The notes under the pieces are model-generated. The model was not told where the DNA came from, did not search any database, and worked only from the letters and a program-made list of their open reading frames with translations. 64,000 nt of DNA from positions 124,001 to 188,000 of the forward strand of contig JAGYJW010000001.1 in the NCBI GenBank assembly GCA_018401435.1. Direction: 5' to 3'. Origin of the DNA: Deltaproteobacteria bacterium (GTDB taxonomy: Bacteria; Myxococcota_A; UBA796; UBA2385). The position numbers were made by a program, and so were the translations under genes. Below are positions 10,495 to 18,597 of the stretch, one piece after another (the stretch's first letter is position 1; each line of letters opens with the position of its first letter).

Positions 10495-11592
10495 ATGCTG
10501 GTCGGTATCCCCAAGGAGATCAAGCCCCAAGAGAACCGCGTGGGGCTCACCCCCGCCGGCGTGCGACAGCTGGTGGGCCACGGCCACCGGGTGCTGGTCG
10601 AGACCCATGCCGGAGAGGGCTCGGGGCTGTCCAACGACGAGTATGCGGCCGCCGGCGCCATCCTGGTGGACAGCGCCGATGATCTGTGGGCCCAGGCCGA
10701 CATGGTCTGGAAGGTCAAGGAGCCCATCGCCGCGGAATATCCCCGGCTGCGGGCGGGCCAGATCCTCTACACCTACCTGCACCTCGCCCCGGACCGCCCC
10801 CAGACCGACGCCCTGGTGGCCTCGGGCTGCGTGGCCTTTGCCTACGAGACCATCGACGTGGGCGGCACCCTGCCCCTGCTGGCCCCCATGTCCGAGGTGG
10901 CCGGCCGCCTGAGCGTGCAGGCCGGCGCCCACTGCCTGGAGAAGCACCAGGGCGGGCGCGGCGTGCTGCTGGGGGGCGTGCCGGGCGTGCTGCCGGGCGA
11001 GGTGGTGGTGATCGGCGGCGGGATCGTGGGCCGCAACGCCGCAGCCATGGCGGTGGGCTTGGGCGCTGATGTCACCGTCATGGACATCAACACCGATGTG
11101 TTGCGTCGTTTCGACGATCTGTACCGGGGCCGCATCAAGACCCTCTACAGCTCGGCCCACAACCTCGAGCTCGCCTTGTCTCGGGCCGACCTGGTGATCG
11201 GCGCGGTGCTGGTTCCCGGCGCCCGGGCCCCCAGCCTGGTCAAGCGCGCGCACCTCTCGCTCATGAAGCCCGGGGCGGCGATTGTGGATGTGGCGGTGGA
11301 CCAGGGCGGCTGCGTCGAGACCACCCATGCCACCACCCACGCCAATCCCACCTATATCGTGGATGGCATCGTGCATTATGCGGTGGCCAACATGCCCGGG
11401 GCCGTCGCCCGCACCAGCACCTTTGCCCTCACCAACGCCACGCTGCCTTATGGGATCAAGCTGGCCAACCTGGGCTGGAAGGACGCGATCGCTTCGGATT
11501 CCGCCCTGCGTTCCGGCCTGAATGTGCGCCTGGGCCGCGTCACCTATGCCGCGGTCGCAGCGGCCCACAACCTGCCCTATGAAGAGGCCTGA
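10495..11592 (+). CDS. ald: Alanine dehydrogenase
   Basis: Catalyses NAD-dependent reversible oxidative deamination of L-alanine to pyruvate and ammonia. The 365-residue length fits the family (about 370). The start at 10495 is preceded by GGAG and gives the canonical N-terminus [16 protein letters not shown]. Catalytic residues are visible: Lys in VWKVKEP and His in YTYLHLA. The nucleotide-binding Rossmann motif [12 protein letters not shown] is near residue 170. The conserved [14 protein letters not shown] block is near the C-terminus. A YbhB-like gene begins two bases after its stop, so the two are likely co-transcribed. An internal Asp in VDVAVDQGG is also conserved. No anomaly seen. Confidence 0.96.
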   Translation: MLVGIPKEIKPQENRVGLTPAGVRQLVGHGHRVLVETHAGEGSGLSNDEYAAAGAILVDSADDLWAQADMVWKVKEPIAAEYPRLRAGQILYTYLHLAPDRPQTDALVASGCVAFAYETIDVGGTLPLLAPMSEVAGRLSVQAGAHCLEKHQGGRGVLLGGVPGVLPGEVVVIGGGIVGRNAAAMAVGLGADVTVMDINTDVLRRFDDLYRGRIKTLYSSAHNLELALSRADLVIGAVLVPGARAPSLVKRAHLSLMKPGAAIVDVAVDQGGCVETTHATTHANPTYIVDGIVHYAVANMPGAVARTSTFALTNATLPYGIKLANLGWKDAIASDSALRSGLNVRLGRVTYAAVAAAHNLPYEEA

Positions 11593-11593
11593 G

Positions 11594-12229
11594 ATGTCCC
11601 ACCCCCTCAAGCTGCGCAGCGACGTCCTGGTCGATGGCGCGCCCATTCCCGCCCGCTACGCCTTTGGACGCATCGGCGACGACGGCCCCTTCGCCTTCTC
11701 CGACAACATCAGCCCGCCGCTGGCGTGGACGGGGGCCCCCGCGGGCACCCGCAGCTTCGTGCTGATCTGCCACGACCCCGACGTGCCCTCGGTGGGGGAT
11801 GACGTGAACCAGGCCGGGCGCACGGTGCCCGCCGACCTGCCCCGGGTGGACTTCAGCCACTGGGTGCTGGTGGACCTGCCCGCCGGGCTGACCTCCCTGG
11901 AGGAGGGCAGCCACGGCCGCGGCGTGGTGGCCCGGGGCAAGCCGCCGGGTCCCGCCCCCCAGGGCCGCCAGGGCTTGAACGACTACACGGGCTGGTTTGC
12001 CGGCCATCCCGATATGGCCGGCGATTACGCCGGCTATGACGGCCCTGCCCCCCCCTGGAACGACGCCCGCCTGCACCACTACATCTTCACCCTCTATGCG
12101 GTGGACCGGTCCAGCCTCGATCTGCCCACGCCCTTCACCCGGGCCGATGTATTGGCCGCGATCGCGGGCCATGTATTGGCCCAGGCCACCTTGACCGGCA
12201 CCTACACCCTGAATCCGGCCCTGCGCTGA
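11594..12229 (+). CDS. YbhB/YbcL (PEBP) family protein
   Basis: A 211-residue member of the phosphatidylethanolamine-binding / Raf-kinase-inhibitor-like family. Diagnostic segments are NISPPLAWTGAP, the ligand-pocket motif CHDPDVP, then FSHWVLVDLP, and a late LHHYIFTLYAVD. Bacterial members are cytoplasmic or periplasmic anion-binding proteins of mostly unknown role. No signal peptide is present, so this one is likely cytoplasmic. It starts two bases after the ald stop. The insertion between the DPDVP and HWVL motifs (about residues 60-90, with DDVNQAGRTVP) is typical of the longer subgroup. It converges with the gene ending at 12233 with only three bases between. Confidence 0.88.
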   Translation: MSHPLKLRSDVLVDGAPIPARYAFGRIGDDGPFAFSDNISPPLAWTGAPAGTRSFVLICHDPDVPSVGDDVNQAGRTVPADLPRVDFSHWVLVDLPAGLTSLEEGSHGRGVVARGKPPGPAPQGRQGLNDYTGWFAGHPDMAGDYAGYDGPAPPWNDARLHHYIFTLYAVDRSSLDLPTPFTRADVLAAIAGHVLAQATLTGTYTLNPALR

Positions 12230-12232
12230 GGA

Positions 12233-13519
12233 TCAGCCCCGGTACTTCTTGCGGTAGAGCCGCAGCGCCGACTCGCTGACCACGCTGGGGATGTTGCGGT
12301 TGCGGGTGAGCATCAGCAGGTCCTTCTTCTGCATGCTGCTCACCATGCCCACCGCCACGCTCACCGGGGTCTTGGGGTTGTTCACCAGGGCCACCTTCAC
12401 CGGGTACTTCCGGGTGAATTCGCTATTGCTGGAGATCTCGCGCAGGACCTCGCTGTCGAGGTTCTTGTTGCCCGCACAGGCGGCCACCTCCTGCTCGGTC
12501 ATGCGGCCCGACTTGACCACGGCGGCGGCCACCATCTTGTTGGTGTCCCGCAGCAGGATGCCCCGCGTCTCCTTGTTGCCCAGGTAGGCCAGCTTGATCT
12601 TGTGGCCGACGGACATATCTTTGATCTTCTGTTCGAGGTTCTGTTGGATGGCGCCGCGGTCCTCGGCCGCCGTTCCATCGTGATCGGCCGTCAGATCCCA
12701 AGAGAAGGCCTCGTTGTCGTCCGTGAAGTCGAAGCTGAAGTCCGCCAGGCCCGGGGTCTTGGGGCCGCTGGCCAGCTGGTCGAGATCGAACATATCCAGG
12801 TCGCTCTTCTGGGCCGCGACAAAGGCGGGGCTCTGGTCGCCGCGCAAGGCGGCCTCGATCTCGGCCATCAGGTCCATCTTCAGGGGGCCCGACCGGGGGT
12901 CTTCGGCGGCGGGGGCGGCTGCCGCGGCGGGGGCGGCGGCTGGCTGGCTGGCCTCGGGCTGGCCGACCTCCCGCAAGAAGGGCCGGACCTCGGGTACGGC
13001 GGGCATGGACCGGTGCATGCGCAGAAAGCTGCCCGCGGACTCCAGCAGTGCGTCGCCACAGTGGGCGTTGGCGTGCAGCTTGACGAAGACCTCGGGGGTC
13101 ATCAGCAGCCGCTCGTGGTTGCGCGACAGCAGCTCGCAGACGCCGGGCCCGGCTCGGGCCGCGATGCGCAGCACGGTGCGGTCGTTGGCGGTGCGCAGCA
13201 TGCCGATGCGCTCATCCAGGGCGTCGGTGGGCGTGCGGAACTCGGCGAAGAACTCGAGCACCTTGGGGTGGGTCCGAATGGAGATGCTCTGCAGGAGCAC
13301 CTTTTCGGGCAGATCTTCGGAGGCCTGCAAGGCGGCGTTGCGGATCTCGGGGTCCGGGTCGCAGGCCAGCACATAGAGGGCCGACAGCAGCTCGGCCGGC
13401 GGCACGGGCACCAGGCCCCGGGCCAGGGCCAGCTTGACCTTGTGGGGGGCGTCCGGGCCCAGCTGGGCCTCGAGCTGGGCGGAGATGGCCAGCTTGCCAA
13501 AGGGGATCTCGACCGACAT
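12233..13519 (-). CDS. HEAT-like repeat protein, conserved in deltaproteobacterial lineages, function unknown
   Basis: A 428-residue soluble protein with two alpha-helical halves separated by a low-complexity Ala/Pro linker (around residues 190-205) and an acidic stretch. The N-terminal half (LLSALYVLACDPDPEIRNAAL) looks like HEAT/DUF2336-type helical repeats. The C-terminal half, about residues 300-425, has repeating helices such as KIKLAYLGNKETRGILLRDTNK and VKVALVNNPKTPVSVAV. I recall similar paired-repeat proteins in myxobacterial and related genomes, with no assigned function. It is followed on the same strand by nothing related. It is preceded (38-base gap) by an EF-G-like GTPase, so the two may be co-transcribed. 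No signal peptide or catalytic motif is visible. Confidence 0.7.
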   Translation of the reverse strand: MSVEIPFGKLAISAQLEAQLGPDAPHKVKLALARGLVPVPPAELLSALYVLACDPDPEIRNAALQASEDLPEKVLLQSISIRTHPKVLEFFAEFRTPTDALDERIGMLRTANDRTVLRIAARAGPGVCELLSRNHERLLMTPEVFVKLHANAHCGDALLESAGSFLRMHRSMPAVPEVRPFLREVGQPEASQPAAAPAAAAAPAAEDPRSGPLKMDLMAEIEAALRGDQSPAFVAAQKSDLDMFDLDQLASGPKTPGLADFSFDFTDDNEAFSWDLTADHDGTAAEDRGAIQQNLEQKIKDMSVGHKIKLAYLGNKETRGILLRDTNKMVAAAVVKSGRMTEQEVAACAGNKNLDSEVLREISSNSEFTRKYPVKVALVNNPKTPVSVAVGMVSSMQKKDLLMLTRNRNIPSVVSESALRLYRKKYRG

Positions 13520-13557
13520 GGCAGCACCGGTTGGGGTCGGACCAGCGGGGAGCGGCG

Positions 13558-15651
13558 CTACTCGTCGTCCTCGTGGGCCCGCTTGAAGGGAGAGGCCGCG
13601 ACGACCTTGTCTACAAGGTGCCGGGGCAGCTCCTCATAGCCCGCCAGATGCAAGGTGAAGGAGCCCTTGCCCGCGCTCATGCTCTTGAGGTCGGGCGCAT
13701 AGCGCTGGACCTCGACCAGGGGCACCTGCCCCTTGATCACCGTGGTGCGGCCCCGCGGATCCATGCCGGTGATGCGGCCGCGCCGAGACGTGAGGTCGCC
13801 CAGGATGTCGCCCATGACATCGGTGGGCACCGACACCTCGATGTCCATGATGGGTTCGAGCAGCGTGGTGCCGCCCTCAGCAAAGGCCGCCTTCAACGCC
13901 TTGGATCCGGCCATCTGGAAGGCGACGTCCTTGCTGTCGACGGGGTGGTACTTGCCGTCCACCAGCTCCACCTTGATGTCCACGATGGGATAGCCGGCCA
14001 GAAAGCCGCTCTTCATCCGGTTGAGGATGCCCTTTTCGACCGACGGGATGTAGGCGTTGGGGATGGACCCGCCCTTGATGTGGTCCTCGAAGAGGAAGCC
14101 GGCGCCGCGGGCTTGGGGGCTCATATGGATCAGGCACTGGCCGAACTGGCCCGCCCCGCCGGTCTGCTTCTTGTGCTTGCCTTCGATCTGGCGGACCGGG
14201 GCGGCCAGGGTCTCGCGGTAGGCCACCGGCGGCAGGTCGTGGCTGAGGTTGACCTTGTATTTGCGCTGCATGCGCTCCAGGGCCATGTCCAGGTGGGCCT
14301 GCCCCATGCCGTTGAGCACCAGGTGGTGGGTCAGGGCGTCGGTGGTGACGGTGAGCGTCGGGTCCTCTTCGAGCAGGCGCTCCAGGGCCGACTTGACCTT
14401 GTCGGCGTCGCCCTTGGAGTCGGGGGTGATGGCATAGGCCATCATCGGGGGCGGGTAGCTCAGCCGGTCCAGCACCACCGCCTGCCCCGGCGCGTTCAAG
14501 CTGTCGCCGGTGTGGGTGTTCTTGAGCTTGGGCACCCCAAAGATGTCGCCGGTGGCGGGCTGGCGCAGGGCCTGCCGATCCTTGCCGCGGATGGCAAAGA
14601 GGGTGCCCAGGCGTTCGGGCGTCCCTGTGCTGGCGTTGTCCACCAGGTTGTCTTCGGGGACCTCGCCGGCGAAGACACGCAGAATCGAGGTCTTGCCCGA
14701 AAACTCGTCCACATGGGTGTGGATCACCCGGGCCAGGAAGGGCCCGTCGGCCTTGCATTGCACCCGCGCGTCCTTCACGCTGCCTTGCACCGCCTGACGC
14801 TCCAGCGGGTTGGGAAAGGCCCAGGTGATCAGCTCCAGCAGGGCCAGGGCGCCGACCCCATTGGGAGCCGCACCAAAGAGCACGGGCACGATCTCGCCCT
14901 TCTTGAGGGCCTTCTGAAAGGCGGCGCGGGTCTCTTCCAGGCTGAGTTGGAAGGTGTCCAGGTATTTTTCGAGCAGGTCCTCATCTGTCTCTGCGACGGC
15001 TTCGACCAGGTTCTCCCAGGCGGCGTCGGTGGCGTCCACCAGCTCCTTGGGGATGTCGGTCTTGGTGTAGCGGCCGGAGCCGTCCATGTCGTAGATCAGG
15101 GCCTTGCGCTGAAAGAGGCTGATCACGCCCCTGAAGCCATGCTCGGCGCCAAAGGGCACCTGGACGGGCACGGGGCGGATCCCGAAGCTGTCCTTGAGAT
15201 CCTGGATGCAGGTGGCGGCGTCGGCCCGGTCGCGGTCCATCTTGTTGATGAAGACCGCCCGGGGCAGGCCCAGGCGGGCGGCCTCGTGCCACATGCGCTC
15301 GGTCTGCACCTCGACCCCGTCCGGCGCGCTGACCACCACCACCGCGGCGTCGGCCCCATGCAAGGCGTTGAGCGAATCGAAGATGAAGTTCTGGTCTCCG
15401 GGGGTGTCCAGGAGGTTGATCTTGTGGCCCTCCTGCTCCATCCAGGCGAATGCCGTGGCGATGGACGCCCGGCGCTTGTGCTCTTCGGGTTCGAAGTCCA
15501 GGGTGCTGGTCTGGTCGTCCACCTTGCCCAGGCGGCCGGTGGCGCCGCTCAGAAAGAGCATGGCCTCGCCCAGAGAGGTCTTGCCGGCCCCGCCGTGGCC
15601 CACCAGGGCGACATTGCGGATCTGGGTGGAGCTGAAGGACTTCATGACCAT
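13558..15651 (-). CDS. Elongation factor G-like GTPase (EF-G paralogue)
   Basis: A 697-residue translational GTPase with EF-G domain order: G domain (1-270), domain II (VIHTHVDEFSGKTSILRVFAG), then domains III-V. The P-loop is GHGGAGKTS (18-26) rather than the GHIDHGKTT of canonical EF-G. DTPGD and NKMDRDRAD are intact. This P-loop and the overall sequence match the EF-G-like paralogue group (PRK12740-type), not the housekeeping fusA normally encoded with rps/tuf genes. Its precise role is unclear; paralogues have been linked to recycling or stress. The start at 15651 has GGAGAA five bases upstream. It sits alone with a HEAT-like gene rather than in a ribosomal operon, supporting the paralogue view. 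Confidence 0.9.
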   Translation of the reverse strand: MVMKSFSSTQIRNVALVGHGGAGKTSLGEAMLFLSGATGRLGKVDDQTSTLDFEPEEHKRRASIATAFAWMEQEGHKINLLDTPGDQNFIFDSLNALHGADAAVVVVSAPDGVEVQTERMWHEAARLGLPRAVFINKMDRDRADAATCIQDLKDSFGIRPVPVQVPFGAEHGFRGVISLFQRKALIYDMDGSGRYTKTDIPKELVDATDAAWENLVEAVAETDEDLLEKYLDTFQLSLEETRAAFQKALKKGEIVPVLFGAAPNGVGALALLELITWAFPNPLERQAVQGSVKDARVQCKADGPFLARVIHTHVDEFSGKTSILRVFAGEVPEDNLVDNASTGTPERLGTLFAIRGKDRQALRQPATGDIFGVPKLKNTHTGDSLNAPGQAVVLDRLSYPPPMMAYAITPDSKGDADKVKSALERLLEEDPTLTVTTDALTHHLVLNGMGQAHLDMALERMQRKYKVNLSHDLPPVAYRETLAAPVRQIEGKHKKQTGGAGQFGQCLIHMSPQARGAGFLFEDHIKGGSIPNAYIPSVEKGILNRMKSGFLAGYPIVDIKVELVDGKYHPVDSKDVAFQMAGSKALKAAFAEGGTTLLEPIMDIEVSVPTDVMGDILGDLTSRRGRITGMDPRGRTTVIKGQVPLVEVQRYAPDLKSMSAGKGSFTLHLAGYEELPRHLVDKVVAASPFKRAHEDDE

Positions 15652-15687
15652 GAATTCTCCCGCTGCGGTCCCGGGTTGCTGCCGGGC

Positions 15688-15713
15688 AAGGGGCGCCCGG
15701 TCCGGGGCGCCTT
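15688..15713 (-). terminator. Possible hairpin terminator downstream of coaX
   Basis: An imperfect inverted repeat, AAGG(GG)CGCCC with GGGCGCCTT across a short loop, lies between the coaX stop (15764) and the EF-G start (15651). It gives about nine pairs with a two-base bulge. No U-tract follows on the minus strand, so intrinsic termination is uncertain. Confidence 0.3.
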
Positions 15714-15763
15714 GAGGGTACCGGCGCGCACAGGGCGGGTCAACTTGGGGGCGACCGGGCCGC

Positions 15764-16573
15764 TCAGCGTGGGCGTGCGCGGCCCCGGTTCAGCTCCCAC
15801 AGGCGGCGCATGCCTTGCAGCGTCAGATCGTCGTCGATCTCCTCGATCTGCCCGCAGGCGCCCCCGATGATGTTGGCCAGGCCCCCGGTGGCCAGGCAGC
15901 GCACCTCGGGCCGCTGCCCGGTGGCGGCCTGGGCCAGGTCGGCCAGCTCGGCACGGCAGCGGCGGGCCAGCTCGTCCACCAGGCCGACATAGCCCCAGAA
16001 CAAGCCGGCCTGCATGCTCTGTACGGTGTTGGTGCCGATCACCGACGCGGTGCGGTCCAGCTCGACCCGGGGCAGCTTGGCGGTGCGTTGGAAGAGGGCG
16101 TCCGCCGAGATGCCAAAGCCGGGCGCGATGGCGCCGCCCACATACTCGCCCAGGTGGTTCACGCAGTCGAAGGTGGTGGCGGTGCCGAAGTCCACCACCA
16201 CCAGCGGCGCCGCGTAGCGGGCCACCGCGGCCACGGCGTTGACGATGCGGTCTGCCCCCACCTCGCGGGGGTTGTCGGTGCGCACCTTCATGCCGGTCTT
16301 GATGCCCCGGTCCACCACCAGGGCCTCCAGGTCGAGGTAGCGCCGGGCGGCCTTCTCGATGGCATAGAGCACGCTGGGCACCACGCAGCTGACGACGATG
16401 CCGGTGAGCTGCTCCTTGCCCAGGCCCCGGTGCTGCAGCAGCTGGAGCAGCAGCAGCCCGACCTCATCGGTGGTGCGGTTGGTGGTGGAGACCCGCCAGC
16501 GCTCGGTGACCCGGTCGCCGTCCAGGGCGCCCATGACGGTGTTGGTATTGCCCACGTCGATGACCAGCAGCAT
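15764..16573 (-). CDS. coaX: Type III pantothenate kinase
   Basis: CoaX phosphorylates pantothenate, the first committed step of CoA synthesis, using an ASKHA-fold ATPase without feedback by CoA. The ATG at 16573 gives 269 residues beginning MLLVIDVGNTNT, the phosphate-1 motif. Further motifs are DNPREVGADRIVNAVA (substrate-binding GADR), the phosphate-2 motif VVDFGTATTFD, and CLATGGLAN near the C-terminus. The start overlaps the stop of the upstream SRPBCC gene by four bases (ATGA), and birA lies just before that. A birA-coaX pairing is common in bacteria and supports both calls. Confidence 0.95.
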   Translation of the reverse strand: MLLVIDVGNTNTVMGALDGDRVTERWRVSTTNRTTDEVGLLLLQLLQHRGLGKEQLTGIVVSCVVPSVLYAIEKAARRYLDLEALVVDRGIKTGMKVRTDNPREVGADRIVNAVAAVARYAAPLVVVDFGTATTFDCVNHLGEYVGGAIAPGFGISADALFQRTAKLPRVELDRTASVIGTNTVQSMQAGLFWGYVGLVDELARRCRAELADLAQAATGQRPEVRCLATGGLANIIGGACGQIEEIDDDLTLQGMRRLWELNRGRARPR

Positions 16574-17073
16574 CAGCCCAGCTCCTCGAGATCGGCCACC
16601 CGCAGGACGCTCACGCCGATGGTGCGGCTGTCGGCATTCAGCAGGTGGGCCACCGCCTTGTGCCGGTGAACGAAGAAGTGCCGGGTGAGCACCGCAGACA
16701 GCTTGGCGGCCGGCACCGCAGGGGTGAAGGTCAGGGCGTCGATATAGCGGCAGCCCTCGGCTGTCTCCTCGAAAATGTGCTCGTGGCGCCAATCTTGAAA
16801 GAGGGCATTGCTGGAGTGGTCCACGAATCGCCGGCCGATCTCGGGGGGATCCAAGCGCAGCGGCCAGGCGATCCCCGGGCCAAAGCGTGCCTGGGTGTCC
16901 AGGCCCTCGCCGGTCTGCAGGGCGCGGTGCAAGGCGTCGGGATCGCTGGGGCGAAAGGGCGCCCAGGGGGGGAACTCCAGCGCGAAGGCCTGGGGGCTGG
17001 TCTTGACCTGCCAGACGCGCTGCACCGGATCCGAGAAGCGCGTCCAGACGCGCAGGTGAAAGGTCGTGGACAT
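16573..17073 (-). CDS. SRPBCC-family ligand-binding protein
   Basis: A 166-residue protein beginning MSTTFHLRVWTRF, with the START/SRPBCC (polyketide cyclase-like) pattern. An early strand and DPVQRVWQVKTSPQ helix are followed by a curved beta sheet with WRHEHIFEE. A final long helix carries LSAVLTRHFFVHRHKAV. Members bind hydrophobic ligands or act as cyclases or dehydratases. No substrate can be inferred. The gene is sandwiched between birA (9-base gap) and coaX (4-base overlap) and is probably co-transcribed with both. No signal peptide. Confidence 0.78.
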   Translation of the reverse strand: MSTTFHLRVWTRFSDPVQRVWQVKTSPQAFALEFPPWAPFRPSDPDALHRALQTGEGLDTQARFGPGIAWPLRLDPPEIGRRFVDHSSNALFQDWRHEHIFEETAEGCRYIDALTFTPAVPAAKLSAVLTRHFFVHRHKAVAHLLNADSRTIGVSVLRVADLEELG

Positions 17074-17081
17074 GGGGCCGC

Positions 17082-17990
17082 CTAATCCACCAGCAAGGCG
17101 ACGTCGCCGGTGAGCACGGGCTGGCCGCCCACGATCAGGGCGCCGTCGGCGCGGATGGCGCTGGCCAGGCCCTGCACCTCGCCCACCTGGACCCGCCGAC
17201 CCAGGGTGTGGCTGCGCGACCGCCATCCCGCGAGGGGATCGGCTGCGGTGCAGTCCACGCCTTCGATGGCGGCGACCAGGCGGGCCAGCAGCGCGGCCCG
17301 GTCCTGGGGGGCGCCCCGCAGGCGGGCCAGGGAGGTCGCGTCGGGCAGGTCGGCGGAGAAGTCCAGCTGGTTGACGTTGACCCCGACCCCCAGCACGATC
17401 CACCGGATCTGGCCGCCTTCGCCGAAGGGCTCGCTGGACAGCTCCAGCTCGGCCAGCAAGCCGGCCACCTTCTGGCCCTCCGGGGTCACGAGATCGTTGG
17501 GCCACTTGACCTGCAGGTCGAGGGCCTCGGCCATGGCGGCCGCCCACTGCAGCACGCAGCGGGCGGCGTCGGCGGGGGCCACCGGCGGCCGCAGGACGAG
17601 GCTGAAGAGCAGGTTCTGGCCGGGCGCGCTCAACCAGCTGCGGCCCCGCCGGCCCCGGCCCTCGGTCTGGTGGTCGGCCACCACCAGGGGTGCAGCTGCG
17701 GGCGGACCCGGCCAGGCCCGGGCGGCGGCCTTGGCCAGGCGGTTGGTGCTCTCGCAGCTGGGGTGGAAGTCCACCGGCCGGCCGCAGCGCCAGGCCAGGG
17801 TGGTCGGGCCGAATCCTGCCGGGTCGGCGAGCTGGTAGCCCGCCCGCCCGCCGGCGATGTCCAGGCCCTCGGCCCGCAGGCTGTTGATGGCCTTCCAGAC
17901 CATGGCCCTGCCCACGGCCTGGTCCTGGGCCAGCCTCTCTCCCGAGACCGGGCCGGCCGCCACCGCATGCAACAGTCGAAGCAGATCCAT
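17082..17990 (-). CDS. birA: Biotin--[acetyl-CoA carboxylase] ligase with N-terminal HTH (BirA)
   Basis: BirA activates biotin as biotinyl-AMP and transfers it to the biotin carboxyl carrier protein. Family motifs are the SCESTNRLAK entry, the nucleotide loop GRGRRGRSW, KWPNDL, KVAGLLAE and the GVGVNVNQ strand. The first 60 residues form a winged-helix-like segment (SGERLAQDQAVGRAMVWKAINSL). The 302-residue protein is therefore the bifunctional type that can also repress biotin genes, although no bio operon is in this window. The C-terminal SH3-like domain (GRRVQVGEVQG, ending VALLVD) is present. It heads an operon with the SRPBCC gene and coaX. Confidence 0.94.
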   Translation of the reverse strand: MDLLRLLHAVAAGPVSGERLAQDQAVGRAMVWKAINSLRAEGLDIAGGRAGYQLADPAGFGPTTLAWRCGRPVDFHPSCESTNRLAKAAARAWPGPPAAAPLVVADHQTEGRGRRGRSWLSAPGQNLLFSLVLRPPVAPADAARCVLQWAAAMAEALDLQVKWPNDLVTPEGQKVAGLLAELELSSEPFGEGGQIRWIVLGVGVNVNQLDFSADLPDATSLARLRGAPQDRAALLARLVAAIEGVDCTAADPLAGWRSRSHTLGRRVQVGEVQGLASAIRADGALIVGGQPVLTGDVALLVD

Positions 17991-18108
17991 GGCCTGACGC
18001 TCCTACAAGGGGCCGGGCAGGCGCCTATTGCAGCAGACCCGGCCACGCCCGCCTCTGCGGCCTGCCCCACCCCTCTCCCCGTCGGGCAGCGGGTGGTTAG
18101 ATGCAGGG

Positions 18109-18597
18109 ATGCGCCCCTCGGAACCCGATCGACAGCTGGACCCCCGCACGGTGACCTTGTGGCGGGTGCAGCGCCTCGTGCGCCTGCTCACCGTGGACGG
18201 CCCGGTGGCGGCCGGAATCGGCTTTGCGGGGGCGACCTGGTTCGAGCGGCCCGCCCTGGCTGTGGCCGTGGCCGGCCTGCTGCTCGCCTGGCGGCTGATG
18301 CTCGCCGTGGTCTGGCCGGCGCTGGCCTGGAAGCACTATCGCTTCGCCGTCCGCGAGCACGATCTGCTGGTCTGCAGCGGCGTGCTGTTCAAGCGCTGGT
18401 CCAGCGTGCCTCTCAACCGCATCCAGCATGTGGATGTGCGCCAGGGGCCCTTGGAGCGCATGTTGGGCCTGTCTCGCCTGCTGGTCTTCACCGCGGCGGG
18501 CATGAGCGCCGACGGCAGCATCCCCGGCCTGGACGACGACACGACCCGCCTGCTCCGCGACGAGCTGGGGCGGCGCGGCGGCGATGACGGTGTCTGA
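18109..18597 (+). CDS. Bacterial PH-domain membrane protein (YdbS-like)
   Basis: A 162-residue protein with two adjacent hydrophobic helices (about residues 25-75: VAAGIGFAGATW and LLLAWRLMLAVVWPAL). A bPH2 domain follows, marked by FAVREHDLLVCSGVLFKRWSSVPLNRIQHVDV. This is the YdbS arrangement and is normally paired with a larger YdbT-like partner, which follows here with a 14-base overlap. In Bacillus the pair affects resistance to antimicrobials; in general the role is unknown. The start at 18109 is the Met closest before the conserved sequence. An upstream in-frame Met at 18028 would add 27 Pro-rich residues and is unlikely. Confidence 0.85.
   Translation: MRPSEPDRQLDPRTVTLWRVQRLVRLLTVDGPVAAGIGFAGATWFERPALAVAVAGLLLAWRLMLAVVWPALAWKHYRFAVREHDLLVCSGVLFKRWSSVPLNRIQHVDVRQGPLERMLGLSRLLVFTAAGMSADGSIPGLDDDTTRLLRDELGRRGGDDGV

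Noticed and set aside
13531..15870. A plus-strand frame of 779 codons opposite the EF-G paralogue
   Set aside because: Antisense to an intact, conserved translational GTPase. It has no recognisable domains.
15764..16792. A longer start for coaX at 16792
   Set aside because: The added 73 residues are Arg/Pro-rich and overlap the SRPBCC gene. The start at 16573 gives the canonical DVGNTNT N-terminus and a coupled overlap.
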